Shown here one piece after another: positions 12,947 through 27,312 of a stretch of DNA of 64,000 nucleotides (its first letter is position 1; every line of letters begins with the position of its first letter). This stretch comes from Fratercula arctica (taxonomy: Eukaryota; Chordata; Aves; Charadriiformes; Alcidae): the NCBI GenBank assembly GCA_947846985.1, contig CANTUZ010000002.1, positions 57,678,885 to 57,742,884 on the forward strand, given 5' to 3'. Position numbers and translations under genes: made by a program. The notes beneath the pieces are model-generated. The model was not told the origin of the DNA. It searched no databases and saw only the letters and a program-made list of their open reading frames with translations.

Positions 12947-15900
12947 TATAATTTTTGAGAATAAATTCCTTTAAAATCTTTTCTATTGGAAGCATACAAT
13001 ATGTATATCATAGTGCTCTGACAGGAGAGGTAAAGAGGTGATGTGAAGATTGTACCAGTTTAGGTGGGAGATATTGTTAAAATGAAAATAAATTAATAAA
13101 AGATAACAGAGATTGAGATTCTGTAAGATTTCTTAATCCTGAAGTAACTTTTGAAAGACAGTATAGAAACCCTGGTGTCTGAGCATATGCACTAATTAAA
13201 AAAATCAGAATTGCCAGGATTGGTAAAAAGAGATGACCGGTAAAGAGAGATTTCTGTGATTATTTGTTAAGGAAATGAACTGTCAGATTGTCTTCATGGC
13301 AGGAGTACACTGCCTGAGAGCTAGGAGAGCAGGAGCATATTAACGTTCTCTTTTTTCAGCCTATCACTTCTTGACTGTTTTCATTCTATGTCTCTTCATG
13401 TTATGAACATCAACTTCCAGTGCTTGGGTAGGATCAGCTGAGAAGCATGATTATGGGTGACGTTGCAAAACAGCTTTCTGCTCTCCATGTGTAAGATCTG
13501 CTTCCAGCACTTTTCGCTTGGCTGTTCTGGACAGATGCAAAAGTGGCATTTTTTTTGCCTTTAAACTTCTAATGCAGTAGACATGAGTAAAAGAAATACT
13601 CCAAATACCTAGCAGGTCTTTGTGTACCTTAGCTTAGCTGCTGATACTCACACCAACGTGTGTATTTCTGCAGTGCTATTAATAATTTTAGGTAGCGGCT
13701 TTCCCAGAGAAGAGCCTAGTGACCAGGAGAGCCAACAAAGTCAGAAGCTTGGGTGGGACTTCTTACAAGGATGGAGTATTTCCTTCCCCGTAAGGGTGAG
13801 CATTTAGGGGGGCAAGGGGTAACATGACATTTTGTCAGTTGCTTGGTGGTGTGTTTGACCCCAAATTGTAAATTACAGGGTTTGGGCTGTAGTCTGCAGT
13901 CTGCTTGGAGACTATGTGTCCTCAACAGGCCAGGCATTTTGCAACCTGTGGTGAAAAGCAAATATTCAGCAGACTGGTGGGACTGAGGAGGAAAATGGGC
14001 TGACCCAGGCAAAAGGATGAAAACTCCAAGAAGCCCAAGAGCAAATGAGAGCTGTGGGGGAATGGAAGGATTTGTTCTTTTTCTTGTGCCTACCTTCAAA
14101 GACATGGGAAACCCAAAGAGGGACTATAATCACTCCTAAAATAGCACTGAAGAAGCCTGGAGCGCTGCAGGGACAACAGAAATGGCTGGGAGCTGGGGCT
14201 GTAGGTGTTTCATTGCTGTTGAAGGGGACTATCTGTGGATGAATCCTCAGTGGGAAGAGGAGATGTGAAAGATTAGGGGGGAGGCCTCACACATTCACAC
14301 TGGTACCTGGAGGAGACGGTGAGCTGCCTACACAACCCAAAACTTGTAAATGGCTGTTAGCTAACACAGCAAAGAGACTGATCCATGGAAGCAAGTATTG
14401 AAAGAAATAGGCAAAGGGAGGGAAGGGTTGATGGTGAGAATAAGAGATGTGAAGGAAGCTTTCTCCAGGGTAAAGCCTAAAGCCAAACTTAAGGTTTTCA
14501 AGTAAGAAGGTATGACGTATGCGTGAATGTATTATACCTGGGAATAGCATGGCCCCCAAACTTCCCTGTACTCCTGCTGCAGGAAAATTGCTGCTGGGAT
14601 AGAGATTAATAGCAACAGGTCCTCAGACTTGTGCTATATATAGCAGAGCTCAAAAATGTCTCCTTCCTACACCTCTGCCTGCCAGACAGACACATCGTTT
14701 CTACCGAAACAGTGACAATACAGTAAGGGGCGAAGATACTACAGCCTTTCATGAGCACCCCAGTCTGTATCTGCTCTGTGTCACATCACTCCTGTCCCCA
14801 CTGCATCCCTTGCTTCCAGGCTCACAGCACACTGGGGTGCCCAGCGAGCCCAATGCGGGGCTGGGATTCAGGTCTGCTGCTAGCAGAAACTTCTTGCAAC
14901 CATCCTGCCAAACATGTTTACCATGAGGTCTCTCCCAGTCTGAATGGTCTGAAAGGCAGATATATGCTATGGTCGGAAAAGGAGAGTGGACAGACAGGAA
15001 AGCTGTTTTGCCAAAGATCCTCACTTAGTCAAAGTACTGAAGGTGAGGGCCAGCTGGGAAGACAGGCAGAAGGACCTGAAAATAAATTTGTAATATCTCT
15101 GTCCCCAAAATATCATGTCAAGTTCTGATCTCCTTCCTCCACCTCAGGAGGATTTAGAGTTGGAGAGGGCTCAGAGAGCAGTGAGATGGATAGTCACACA
15201 ATTTCTGTAGGAAGAATGATTAGGAGTCTTTAGGTATTTGAAGTGATGACTGTGGGAGGGGACAACAAAGATCTATACTGTAATAAGAGCAAGGGAGACA
15301 CAGAGAAAACAAACTAGGACTGACAGTAGGTGAGGCCCTGAAGCCACTGATTAGTGCTAATGGCTCAGACCAGCCCCACCTGTGCTTCCCACAAACCCTC
15401 TGCCCAATGGCCCAGGAGCCCTATTTAAGCCCAGGGTGAGGCTTTGTTTGTTTATGCTTTAAGGATGGTGGTTTTGGATGGGCTCTGGTCCTATGCTGCA
15501 GGTAGCTTCCCTCCAGTCCTGCCTTCAGCTCTGTCCTAGGCAGACCTGGGACCTACATGATAGCCCTGTTTCTTGCTGGACCTGGCTCAACATTTTGCCT
15601 TGTCTTTGTTGGTGGACCCTGCCAACAGCCTGGCCTTGCTCACTGTGATTGTCCTCAGCTCCAAGCTCATCTTTCATGGATCAGCCTGGTTCTTGCTGCT
15701 CACTGTACCTGGGAAGTTTTGTGAGTAGTTTGGAGATATGTTATCACATACTTATCTTGTTCTTGGGTTCATCCATGGCTATGTACACCTGTGTGCTGTT
15801 GGTCAGAATGCTGGATAAGTATTTGGTGCAGACTTCTCAGCAACCATTTAGTCGAGTAGTCTTACATTTCAGAGTTTTCCAGGCTTTAACTCAAGTCTAT

Positions 15901-18317
15901 ATTTAAGAAAATAAATAGGTTGCATTTAAATTTCTATGTTTTGGTGTAGTGCTTCTATCAGCTTCCTTGAGAATGTGACTTATTCTTTATTTATGTAAGA
16001 AGAGATCTTTTGAAGTTGTACTTCTGACTTCGGTCTGTTTTTCAAGCAGACAGTTTTTCAAGGTGTTCATCTCTTCTCCGTTTAGCTCTTCTGTTAATAT
16101 TTAAGAAACATCTGACCAATGTAGCCAAACTTAGCAGGCAAGTAATAATTTCAGAGACAAGCTCCTACAAGCTATTTGTGAATTACCAAACCTAGCCAAG
16201 TGGCAGGCCAGATGAAATAGGATTTGAATGAGTATGAAGTAGGGTATAACTCGACAAATCAACTGTTGGCTTCTGATCCCCCTTTGGTCTGCTTCTAAGC
16301 ATGTGGAAATACTGGTTTATGTAACTTCACTCGAGTTGCTTAGATGCTTGTTAATAGAAATGTCTTTTCTATTACTATACAAGAATAAATATAGATGGAA
16401 GTACTTCAATAACAATAAGGTACCAAGCTCTAATGCCTAATGTGAAGCACTTGGCTAGCAGTAGATACCTGCTAATTGGTTTTATGCATTTTAACTTCTT
16501 GTTGTTGTGTTTCCTAGATGGCTGAGTCAATTTTTATCTTTGTGCCTTTTAATTGAAACTAACTGCAGAAATAAATATATCTTCCTTGCGGTAGGGAAAG
16601 GAAGGTGTTTATCAACTTAAGCATTATCTTTCAATGTAAAAAAAATAGTACAAATGCTCCTTTTTTTTGTTTATTTGGAAGTCAAACCTCTCTCAAGAAG
16701 TAACAGCTTTCTTGGCTGGGATAAGGAAATGTAATGTCCAATTATGTGAACAATTAATATGCCAGGATGGATGTTGTATACTAGGAGGACTGGATCCCCC
16801 AAGCTATTGGCCAGTACCAACAGGTAGGAAGAACAGTTATGAGAATGATAGCTTGCTTCAGGCTCATTAGAAGAAAAATGGCTTTGTTTTCAGAACTGTG
16901 ATAATCTACATAAGCATCTCAGTTGGGTTTTATAATCTCTATTTTTTGTGCTCTAAGCTGCTTTGGATATTGAGCATCTATTTAGTAGCTTTCTAATATA
17001 TTCTATTCTGAAAAGTCTTAGAAGATTTTGAGTGATTGCTTTCCCTTCTTTGAACCTACAGACTGCATTTTAAAGTAGGAGAGTGAAAATGTGATGTGTG
17101 GTTTTTTAACTTCCCAATTTAACCCAAATGAAGTAAAAAGTTTGCCTTATCAAAAGGATGCAGAGTTAGACATTCCCAGAAGAGTGTGTGTTTTCTTGTT
17201 CTTGGCATTTTAGAAGTTGAATCCTTGAGAGAGGGAACACTACAGTCAAGTTCCTTTCCCAAGAGACCAAATGCTGCCTTATCTCTGCATTTTTCTTAGG
17301 ATGTTAAAGCACCAGCTGCTGTCTTCTTTTTTTTTTTTTTTGCCACTTGAGCTAATGATAAGTAGTTTAACTAAAGCAATGAATCATTCATGCTGTTTTT
17401 CAGAAAGCCTATAGTTATTTCATGAATTTCTGGATTTATTAATTTCATAGCTGTTTCTCCTGCTACAAGTACTAATTTAAAAGAACTACAATTAAATTGG
17501 GACATAGGGCCAGCCTGCTTTCCTTGGAGTTCAGTTGAGAAACCTGTCATCTTTAAGAACAAACTTGGGTAATGACTATTGTAAAAGATAATTTAGTGCA
17601 AGATTTTTTCAACATGGTGATACAGTGAAAGGAGATTTAAATACAAATTAAATGAATCTAGAAGAATCATGCTTGAGTACTTTCAAGAAATCACTTTACC
17701 ATTTCAAAACAGCTTCCACTTTATATGTCAGAAGCAGGCAACAGTGCCTCCTGTATTGATGCCTGTTTCCGAAGAGAATACAAACTGCTAAGTGTCTGTA
17801 GATCATCTTTTCTCAAAGATCAAGCACCACTCAGGCTGTATTAAGTGCCATAATTTGCTGAATACTGAAATGGAACCTGAAAGCTGTGAAGAATCTGGTC
17901 TGATGCCCCTGAGATGTGGAAACTCTGCTAAATACCTCAGTACAGGCAGGACTGGCCTGCAAGGAGTGTTTTCCTGTATTACATAGCCTTATTTTGTAAT
18001 CTTCTACAAGTGATTCAACATCTATCCCTTTCAAGAAAAGGAGAAAATTGAGCTCCTTGTTCATGAGTGTCTTGTAAAAGCTGAACTTTGTCCAGGATTT
18101 ACAAGTATTCCTGAAATCTCAAATGGAAGATATATGAGAAGTGCAGCAAAAGATGCTTATTAACTTGAAATACTCTGAGAGCAGACTCTGCTCATTGAAT
18201 TTAAATAGGAGTGTCCTGGGTTTCTTCCAGAACTGTTAACTGTTTCTCAGTACTTTATATGGGTGTATGTTCCTATCCTTGTTAGAAAGGGAATAGCATG
18301 GATTTCAAATCAAATCT
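12947..18317. other. Non-coding stretch, no gene seen
   Basis: No exon was recognised on either strand. A self-complementary GCTATATATAGC lies at 14633-14644; it resembles a TATA element, but nothing nearby supports a promoter. A possible, very degraded LINE remnant lies at about 15130-15310. A poly-T run ends at 17341. CpG density drops noticeably after about 15.9 kb. Confidence 0.55.
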
Positions 18318-18455
18318 CATTTTATTCATGAGCACACTCAGGCATGGAAAGACATAAGTGAGTTGCCTGAGGTCATGCAGAAAGTCTGATGGCCATGAAC
18401 AGAGTTCAGATCTCAGTCTTCTGTCCTAAAATGAATAGCTGCTTCTTTCTCCATG
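18318..18455 (-). repeat. MIR-like SINE fragment
   Basis: In + orientation the blocks 'attttattcatgagcacactcaggcatggaaagaca', 'agtgagttgcctgaggtcatgcag' and 'cagagttcagatctcagtcttctgtc' follow the reverse-complemented MIR consensus (tttacagatgaggaaactgaggcacag, aagtgacttgcccaaggtcacacag, gattcgaacccaggtctt). The central core region is the best match. It is an ancient, inactive SINE relic. Confidence 0.75.
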
Positions 18456-21146
18456 GAAACAAGAAATGGGATACTTTTATCACTGAGGAACAAAAGCAAG
18501 TTCAAGCATTTTTCCCTGCCCCTATTTACCTTTTGTCCTAATGGTAGTAAAAGTGGATTGTGAGGTTGCATTTTATTTTTCTTCTCTGTAACAATGTTTG
18601 TGGTCTAATCCTGCAAATGCTCACTGACATGAGCAGGCTGCAAACAAATCATTTAACTGCTCTGTCTATAAGCAGAGAGGCTTGTATTTGCCTGACTTCT
18701 TTAAGTGATTAGTCTGAAATTGTGACTGTAAGTGTAGGTTTCGCTCCTCTGTTAGCATGCCAGGGACACTCTGGATCCGAAAACAAGAGACGGTGACATC
18801 TAGGCTGCATGGCAGGGATGACTTGGACAAGTAACTGACTTTTATATAGAAGAGGTGCGATCATACAGTGCAGATGATCATTAAGAGCATCTACCCCTGG
18901 AGTAGGAATTGAGGTCAGAATTTGTATTTGCTGGTGTCGGGACCATGGTGGGGCAGCTGAGGATGCTGCTGCAGGACTTCCGTAGATCTCTGCAGCTTTT
19001 AGTATCCTCACCGCTCTACCTGTCTCAGTGAAGCGGTTCCTGCTTCTCTTCAGCAAGGTCTTTTTCTGTCAAGTGGAAAAGAGCTCCAGGGAGGCTGGTG
19101 TGGTTACTGCTGTGCAGAGGCCTTCACAAGATGGGCCTCCAGCTTCTGGAACTGTGCTCCTCTTGAACTAGACAAGGTACAAATGCTGCTAGTAACTAGG
19201 CAGTTGATATGCCATTGGCTGTTTGTTGGTACAAGGTTTGCTTCTCCCCCTCTAGTTTCAATCAGGTCAAACAAGTTTTCGGCATATCCTTTCTAAAAGA
19301 GCCTTGTAAAACTTATGTTGACTTCATGATGATAACTTACAGCTGTGGGGAGTGGGCTTCATTGTTGGGAGTTTGGGGCTTCATCAAAATGTGGGGGGAC
19401 CTTGTTGGCAGTGGCAGGAGGTGGGGGGCTCCTGTCATGTAATTAACCTCATTAGTGGTGTTAAGGAAATGAAGAAGCTACTTGGATGTCTAATAAAACA
19501 ATGCTTGTTATAACAAAATATAGCTGTTCTAGATAGAGATTTGTATATGAAATAGAGTACTGTTCTGTTTTTTCCTGACTTGTACCTAGCCAACATGAAT
19601 GGCTGTAAGCCCAAGTATTGTGATAACACCAAATCTTATTGACAATGAATCCTCTGAATGCATCACAACGAAGCATTTCTCAACATTCCATGTAAGCAAT
19701 ACCCGATTCAGGTTATGCAGGAAGTGAAAAACAAAAGTCTATCTGGTACTTAAGGTCAGTGTCCTGCAGCCCATGTTTATAGGATGCTCCCATGAGGCAT
19801 GCCTTCACCCCTGAACTGTTGTGACTGCTATGATGTCAGTTCTCCATCCTAAAATAGGCTTTAAGTCTTAACACAACAAAAGCAGATTATTACTTTCTGA
19901 ATCATATTAAAACTGACATTTCAAACAAAGATTTGTACTCCCACTAGTCTGTGGAGCTGCAGTATAACTTTCTATGGCTTTCTTTTTACAGGCAAGTGTC
20001 AAATTAGGCGTTTCATTCACCTTCAATAATTGGTTTTTCTGTCTGGCCAGATGATACCTATCCCAATGGATGTGGATGTCTTTTTTTATCTTTAAGTCAA
20101 CACTCTCTCATGCAAGCATTAAAAGTATCATCTAAATACATTATAGGAAGCCCTGGAGGGATGAGCAGGAGGGGAGGCTTTGTGTTAAAGTGGGATCTAG
20201 GCGAGGACCATGGGGACATGCTGCTGCTTCTGTATTCAGCTCGGGCTTGATTTCCAATAAGGGTAGCCTGAGGTTAGGTCTTGGATCAAATACCACTTGG
20301 CAAACCTGTGTAAGCACTCTGGCAGCTAAGTGAAAGTTTTCTGGCATAAAACTCCTGCATGGTACTGGTAGCTAATAGAACTTAGTCTTCAAAGTTAGAG
20401 GACCAAGGGAGGAGCTGATGAATTGGATTGTTAGCATAGGAGATGTCTTCTAGTCAAGAGCATTAATCAACACGTATGTACAATGCAGCAGGGGAGGTGA
20501 GAGAGCCTGACTCAGGTTCTCCCTGAACTTGTAACTCTCAAGCAATGTTAATTTGAGTTGTCCCTTAAAAAGGAGTGTCGCACTTCTACCTGCAAGGCAG
20601 AGAATAGATGTATTTTATTTGAAGTTAGAGATGTTTTAGCCACAAATCATAATTTCAGAGTGATAGTACAATTGGAAAATGATATTGTAGTTTAGATTAC
20701 AACTTGTTGGCTTTTAAGATGCATTTAGAATATAATTGAGGGGATTGCATGACTTCCTGGCTTTAACATAATAATGCGAAGCAGGCAACCTGTACCTTAT
20801 CATGAAATCTAGGAAAGCAATGGTGAACGAGGTCAGGGAGAAGAGAACTTGATTATTTAAAAAATGTGCGTGTTTCAAAATCCACACTTTGCCACAATTC
20901 CTGTGACTGCTAAGATGCCCGCTTCAGAGGCATATGAACATGGTTAGCTTTATACCCAGGAGAGCTGAAAATAGCAACAGTTTAAAAATCAAATCAAAGA
21001 GGGCATTAGGAAAACAGGCACAGCAGGATAAAAAAATGGGGTGGTGGAGATCCTTAGCATCATTCAGTAGTTGAATTGGGTGGATAAAGGCTAAATATAC
21101 TCTTTTTTGGAAATGTAAAACTGTCCTGTAACTTGTAGCAATTTCA
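18456..21146. other. Non-coding stretch, no gene seen
   Basis: No exon-like frame with flanking splice signals was found. The 115-codon minus frame at 18709-19056 has no recognisable domain and low-complexity composition. The base composition is unremarkable. Confidence 0.55.
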
Positions 21147-21405
21147 CAGAATCACAGAATTATTCAGGTTGGAAAGGATCTTAAAGATCATCTTAGTTCC
21201 AAGCCCCCTGCCGTTGGCAGGGACACCTCCCACTAGACCAGGCTGCTCAAAGCCTCATCCAGCCTGGCCTTGAACACTTCCAGGGATGGGGCATCCACAG
21301 CTTCTCTGGGCAACCTGTTCCAGTGCCTCACCACCCTCACAGTAAAGAATTTCTTCCTCTTTTGACTTAGTGAGAAAAACCTCCTAGCTCTTGGCTGTCA
21401 CACCA
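21147..21405 (-). mobile_element. CR1 LINE 3'-end fragment (minus orientation)
   Basis: Read on the + strand this is the reverse complement of the classic CR1 3' end: 'cacagaatcacagaatt', 'ggttggaaaggatctta', 'cccactagaccaggctgctc', 'tccagcctggccttgaacac', 'gggcatccacagcttctctg', 'ggcaacctgttccagtgcc' and 'aaagaatttcttcct'. About 260 bases remain. The internal words differ from the copies at 12.6 and 39.7 kb (lead-bearing 'ccctgccgttggcaggg'), which indicates a different CR1 subfamily. The name of the subfamily cannot be given without an alignment. Confidence 0.97.
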
Positions 21406-24400
21406 CATAGGTCTGGCTTTCTTCATTTCTAGTAACTGAATATTCTGAAGCATCAGATTTGGTCTTCTGCTCTACTTATCAGTTAATATGTACTTGGCTG
21501 AGATGAAAGAAAATTGGGGGAAGTATGTTTGTGGAAGAGGGACTTCAAAATGAATAAATAAAAAGATTTCAAAGAATAATCCAGTGTGCTTTAAGCTTTG
21601 GGAAGGGAAAAGACTTCCCTCTTCAGCGGTGTGATTAGGAATGTGCAGATGCTTATGGATGCAATGTTAATTTGATACGTAATTTGAAAGTAATGTTATT
21701 TGGAAGTGTTGGTAGAGACACTGTGACCCCAAAGGATCACTTGAAGAGGTCACTCCTCCATGGACATCACTGAGTCTTGTTGGATCCTTCCTCTTCTGTT
21801 TTGACAGCTCCTTACTGCAGGACCCTCAAAAAACCTGATATTGGCATACCCGTGTATTATAGTAGTCTGGTAATTCCTGTGAAAGCAATTGGGTTATTTC
21901 AATTTGAAATAATTCTGAGGTTTCTGTTTTAAGACTGTTAATCTACTTGGAAGAAGAAAATACTGCTCCCCAGGAAGTGAGCTGCGTAGATCACTTTTTT
22001 TATATAAGTGAAAGGCATGCAGATGCTATAACACTACATTATTTTTTCCTCTAAGTACTTACACAAATAAGAGGAGAGAGTCTCTGCCTAAGAAGAGTTC
22101 AATAGTAAAAACAAGCTCTGACTCGGATTCCTCTATCTTATTTCAGATTTAGAGCTTTTTAAATTTTTAATTTGTTTTCCTTAATGAAGCAATTGTTTCA
22201 GCAGCCAGAGGTACCATTTCAGATCACATGTGCCAAATCCCATACAGTAGCTTGTGTAACTAATTTATCAGAGCTAAACTTATTGGGATAACTCATGTAC
22301 AAAACCTGAAGTTGGGGCCTTATTTCTCAGTTGTATTAAGCAGTGTTGCAGAGTGGTTTCAGTGGAGCTGCTTCGGGCTAAGCTCATTCGTGTGGGTTAT
22401 CCTTGCTCACTTGAGCAGCCTCCACAGCTGCAGTGAGGACTAACTCTGCCACTGAACCTGTTGCATCAACACTTCAAGGCATGGGGATGGGATAGAGCAT
22501 CCAGTGTTGGTATAGAGGAGATCCCACAGCGTTCCCCTCAAAATCCACTGTGGACAATATAAGGGCTGATTCAGGGCAGAAAAATCTCAATTGCTGCTTA
22601 CGAGGAAATGTCCGGAAGTGGAATGAGTGGTTTTTTTTGAGTTGGCTGCAAAATGCTCTTGCTGTTCTTCTTTCCAGCAAGGATGCAGAGATTAGGGAAT
22701 CCCAGGAATAGTCCTGGGGCTAGATAGGAAAGGGAGATAGCAACTGGGTAGGAAAGGGCCTAGTATTTGTGAGGTACTTGCTAATCTTTGGGGGAAGGAA
22801 AGCTGTGCTGCTTTTTTTCCTGATGAAACACAAGTGTAATGTCTAGAGTTGAAAAGGAAGGGGAACACTTATAAGAAATCTTATTAAAGACCAAAAGGCT
22901 CACCAGCAGTAGTCTTTGTCTTACTTGCAGATAGCAGTGAAATTGAAACATGATTATCAAAGCACTAAATCTAGCATTTGTGAAAGCTGAGTCAGCCCCA
23001 GAAATCATGACTGAGTTTAAAAATACACATACTTCACCCTTTTTTTTTTGGTTTGACTTTGGTTTTCAAACCATAAATCATATTCATTTGACTTGCCCTA
23101 CCTTCTTTCTCTTGCTAATAAGGGGGGGGGAAAAATCCACTTAAATAAAAACAGAAAGCTGATATTTTCACAGCAAGAGCTGCAGCTTTAAGAAAAATTG
23201 CAAATATTAAAGGCTTGGAAGAACTTAAAAGTTGGGAACACGAATATCAACTTTCCACCTAAGTTTGTATTTACTGCTTCAGGTTTAGAATGGTCCAGGT
23301 GAGTCAGCATGGGTGCAGACTGCACAGTTCAGGGCAGGACTAGTCTTTCCTAGACTTGTATGCCTGTGAAATTCCACAAAAATGTAAAAAATCTCAGGTC
23401 TGACAAAGAAACCGTTGGGCTGAAAGAAGGCAGTATATTTTTTTCAGCTGCCTTTGAAATATGTGATATGTAGGAGTTGCACTTGGTAGGCTTTTTGAAT
23501 AGATCTTAAATCTACTTAAAGGCAAGCTGCGAGGAGGTTTAGAAGCTATTTTTAAAACAAGCTTTTTTTCTTAGCATCTTATGAGCTGTTTGCCATCTAG
23601 CCACATATGCTTCTGGGGCATGGGAGAGGCTCCCTGAGGCTGCTGGCACTCTCCACTCCTCTGCCTCTGGGCCATGGGGAACACTATCTTGTCTGGATGG
23701 AAAGTTAAGCTTTAAGAAGAGAGATCTCAAATGCCTCTGGAGCTTCATGTACCTAAATACCTCTGCTGCTTTTCTTTTAGTTGTTCATTCAGATACTTCC
23801 AAAGCTTACACTGTGTTCCAAGGGCCTGGCTTTTAGTCTTAAAGACTCTGGCCATCATTTATGTCTCTTATACTTGCAGTTAAGACCTACTCTTAAAATT
23901 TATGTGCATGGATAATTTATAACTATCTAAATTTTCAGAATAGAATTCATAATTCTCAGATCTTGACAGTATTTGTGAATGTTTCATTTGGAAAGACTTT
24001 GATCTTCTATTTTATTTAAATAGAAAAATAGTGGGGTTTATTGCCTGCAATCCCTTTGATATCTGGCTAAGCTTTCTGAACTTCTTTTGAATCAAAATGT
24101 GCACTTCTAATATCTAAAATGCAGAAAGCTACACAAATGTATTTCTTTTTCTCCCACTTAACTTTTTCCTGTTGTCAACCTGGCCTCATGTTGCTAAGTA
24201 AATACGGGTGCAGTCTGCACACTTGCTCTACATCCACTGTTATGACAACTGAAGGCTTTGGTCATTATTTTATAAGGTCTTTTTCAGTCTATTTGATGAA
24301 GCCTAATATGGTCTTTCACAGAAGAAATAAAACCCAGAGGATATAACCTTGATCTTTATTTCATATCCTTTTAAAAGGGAAAAGGAACATCTTTCTTCCG

Positions 24401-27312
24401 TTTGAACACAAAAGCCTTTGCTAGCCTGGTAGACTGGATGGTGAGTTAAAGTGGCAGACTGAGGTTCACTGCCTGTGCAAGGCAGGCAGATTGCCACCTC
24501 CTGTTTGCATGTTGGGCACAAAGATGAACAGTAGGAGGTTGTCCATCTTTGACTTAGAGCCTGATAATGATGCACAATATTGTTTTCCTCTGGCTGGAGA
24601 TTAAGGACTAGTCTCAGGAATGCTCCTGGCAGGAAAGGAACATGTGTTATATGGGCCAAGAGGCGATTTTTTTTTTTCTGGAGTTTATCAGCCTTGCCAT
24701 TCTGTTGGCAAGTTGGCAGCATATGTACATGCACAAAACTTGAGGAAGAAAGGCTTGAAGACTTCATAAAAAGCAGAAGGAGTAAGGAGGAACAGTTCCC
24801 TAGGGCTTCCAACAAGGTCTTGCCATATTCTTCTTGTCCACCTTGGGCAAGTGGCATGCAATGAGTCCCAAATTACTGGAGTGTATTTTAAAGCCCTGCA
24901 ATAGTGCCTGGCATAGGGAAGGTTGTGCTGTAAGGAGCAGCTCATGACTGCCACCATGGTGAGCTGAGAGCTACTGAAAATCAATATACAGCTGTCTGGA
25001 GGTGCATATAACACCCAATGGGAAGTTTTAAGTGTAGGGCTGAACTCTGAATCCTGCAGCTTGGGTGCCTTACCTTTCATCCTGATTAGTTGGCATCCCC
25101 TGGGTAATCAGAGCCACAACTCTCCTTTCCCTAAAAGATGCTTGTTTTTCCCCTGCTCTCATGAAAGGTAAGGAGAGGTGCTTGTAGGAGGGAAATACAA
25201 ATGTGAAATCATGACTCATCTCTTGGATATGACACCCACCAAGCAAGACGCTTGGGTTCCCATCCCTGCTCCCAGAGCTACTTATTTTTCACTAAAATAC
25301 TAATTGACTAAATCACGAGCCTGGCTGAGGCTACAACACAGGTCTTCCCTTCAAGCTCAGTGCTCCCACCGTACTGTTGCTGGCTCTCTTGGCTGGCCCC
25401 GTGATTCTGCACTCTTCACTGCACAGCAACGCAGCTTCCTTAGGTGGAGGACCAGGGAGCATCTCTCTGTCCCCTCCTGCCCAGTACTGCCAAGTTGAAG
25501 CCTGGGGCAAGGTGGCTGGAAATGATGTCAGAAAAAAAAAAAAGGCCAAAAGAACCTGGATCTTCTGTTTCCAGAGTGAATGCTGTAGCCATCTCGGTAT
25601 TTTACAAAAGGCAGCAGCCTCCCTGCTGTTGAAATGCATCTGAGGCTTTCCTTATGCGGCCCCAGTTCCTTTTGATTTGATGAGTGTAAGGCACTTCTGG
25701 AGTGAATCTTTCAGGATTGGCCATTTTTGAGTTTGTTTACCAAACTTCTGTAGTGTGCCTTGTTTGCATTGGGTCCTAAATATTTTCTATTGATAGGAAG
25801 CCTTGTAGCTCACATCATCTAAAATCCAATGCTATCACTGTAGATTTTTTCTTGTTTCCTATTACTGCAGGTAAAGCATCATCAAAGCCAGGGCATATTA
25901 ATATATAACTCTGAACTGGACTGAAGTGACTAATGTGAGTCATAGCCAAGCAAGCTGTGCTGAGATCTGGCTTTAAAATAGATACCTCTTGTGGGTGTAC
26001 ATTTGGGGGGGGGAAAAAAATCATTTTTTGACTTTCACTAGTTTTCTATGATCAGCTTTAACTGAAATATGTAAATAAGGCAGTAGTAAAAGAAGGTGCA
26101 AATCTGAGGTAGTCCTAGGAGTCATTAGAAGGAATTTGCTCACAGAGAAAGAAATTGCAGCAGTGCTGGGCCATCCTTTCCCCTTCCTGCTGAGCTGTGT
26201 TTGGGTTTACAGCCCCATGGTTTGCCTGAGTTGACAAGACCTCTTCTTGACCTGTTGGCTCCAGCTACCCTGACTTGAATTATTCATGTCTGAACTAAAA
26301 AAAAAAAATACCCTATTCTAAAAATATGTAATTAGAAAAAATTACAGGTAGAATAGAAATAATAACACTTGCAATGTACTATACTGAAGTCCTTGTGGGG
26401 AGGAACTACCAACATCTGGCAAGTAATAGACCTATAGAGAAGCTAGTACCACTTGCCAAACTGGCTGGTAATACTTGGTAATGTCCTCTCTGGAGTGGTT
26501 ACTAGTAATGTTTCTTGCCAGTGTTCATAAAGAGGTTGCACGCCACAAATTGCTCACATTTGAATGTTTAAAATCTCCTGTTATTTGGGTAAGATTAAAT
26601 GAAAGTCAAATGTTGTAAGTGTGACAGTGGGACCAGGGGGCTCATATCTCCTGGAGGATGAACCCCTGGGGTTTCTGGGTTGTATCTGTCATCTTAAATA
26701 AATATATTTTGTGATAAGGAGGTAGGTAGATGACTTCCTAGATTACTCCAGTCTGGATAAAGGGATGAGGACTGCAATTCATAAGCTAAAACCACTTTAA
26801 ATGTACAAATACTCATTATTTCCATTGTTTCAGAAGAAAAATGTTTTAGCATATCTTTTATACTTTATGAAAGACAACATTGCAGGTTTCTCAGGCCCTC
26901 ACAGTTATTTCCCCCATTAAGGGAAAGACTGGGTTTTACTTGCTTTGTGGTATTTTGCATCTATAGGTTCCTGTCCAATAGCAAGAGTTCATGTTCCCTT
27001 TAAGTGAAAAAGTTGTTTCCTGCTACTTCATGACTCCAGGAAACAAACTTACGGAAGGGCTGAAACCCTTGAGTCTTCTGAGAAATGTAGGCACTGGGAA
27101 TGGGAGAGTAACTATGTGAAAACATCAATGAAGAACCTCACCCTGAAACCTGAAAGAAAATCTCTGGGACTTGGAAATGAAGCTTCTCCTCCTGCTGGGG
27201 TTTGCTGTTGCCTTGCAGGTGTGAGCCATTGCTGCAGCCTTTAGCTCTAGGAGGTCACTAATACCTGCCCTTCTCCCCCAGTGCTGCCTGCTCTCATGAA
27301 ACCTGTGACAAA
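21406..27312. other. Non-coding stretch, no gene seen
   Basis: No gene was recognised. The 184-codon minus frame at 24303-24857 is the longest outside the CpG island, but it shows no domain and has runs of Ser and Leu from low-complexity DNA. A G-run lies at 23123-23131, and a further G-run followed by an A-run at about 26006-26020. A weak MIR-like piece may lie near 25305-25375. Confidence 0.5.

Noticed and set aside
14633..14644. GCTATATATAGC as a TATA box
   Set aside because: It is simply a short palindrome. No downstream exon, CpG enrichment or initiator context.
15130..15310. Possible ancient CR1/L2-type LINE remnant
   Set aside because: A few words resemble LINE 3' regions (for example 'gagagggctcagagagcagt'), but the order could not be matched to a consensus with confidence.
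24303..24857. 184-codon minus-strand frame
   Set aside because: No domain, low-complexity Ser/Leu runs and no splice or promoter context. Probably a chance open frame.
25305..25375. Possible sixth MIR fragment
   Set aside because: Only one block ('cacaggtcttcccttcaagctcagtgctc'-like, in pieces) matches and the core is missing. Too weak to call.
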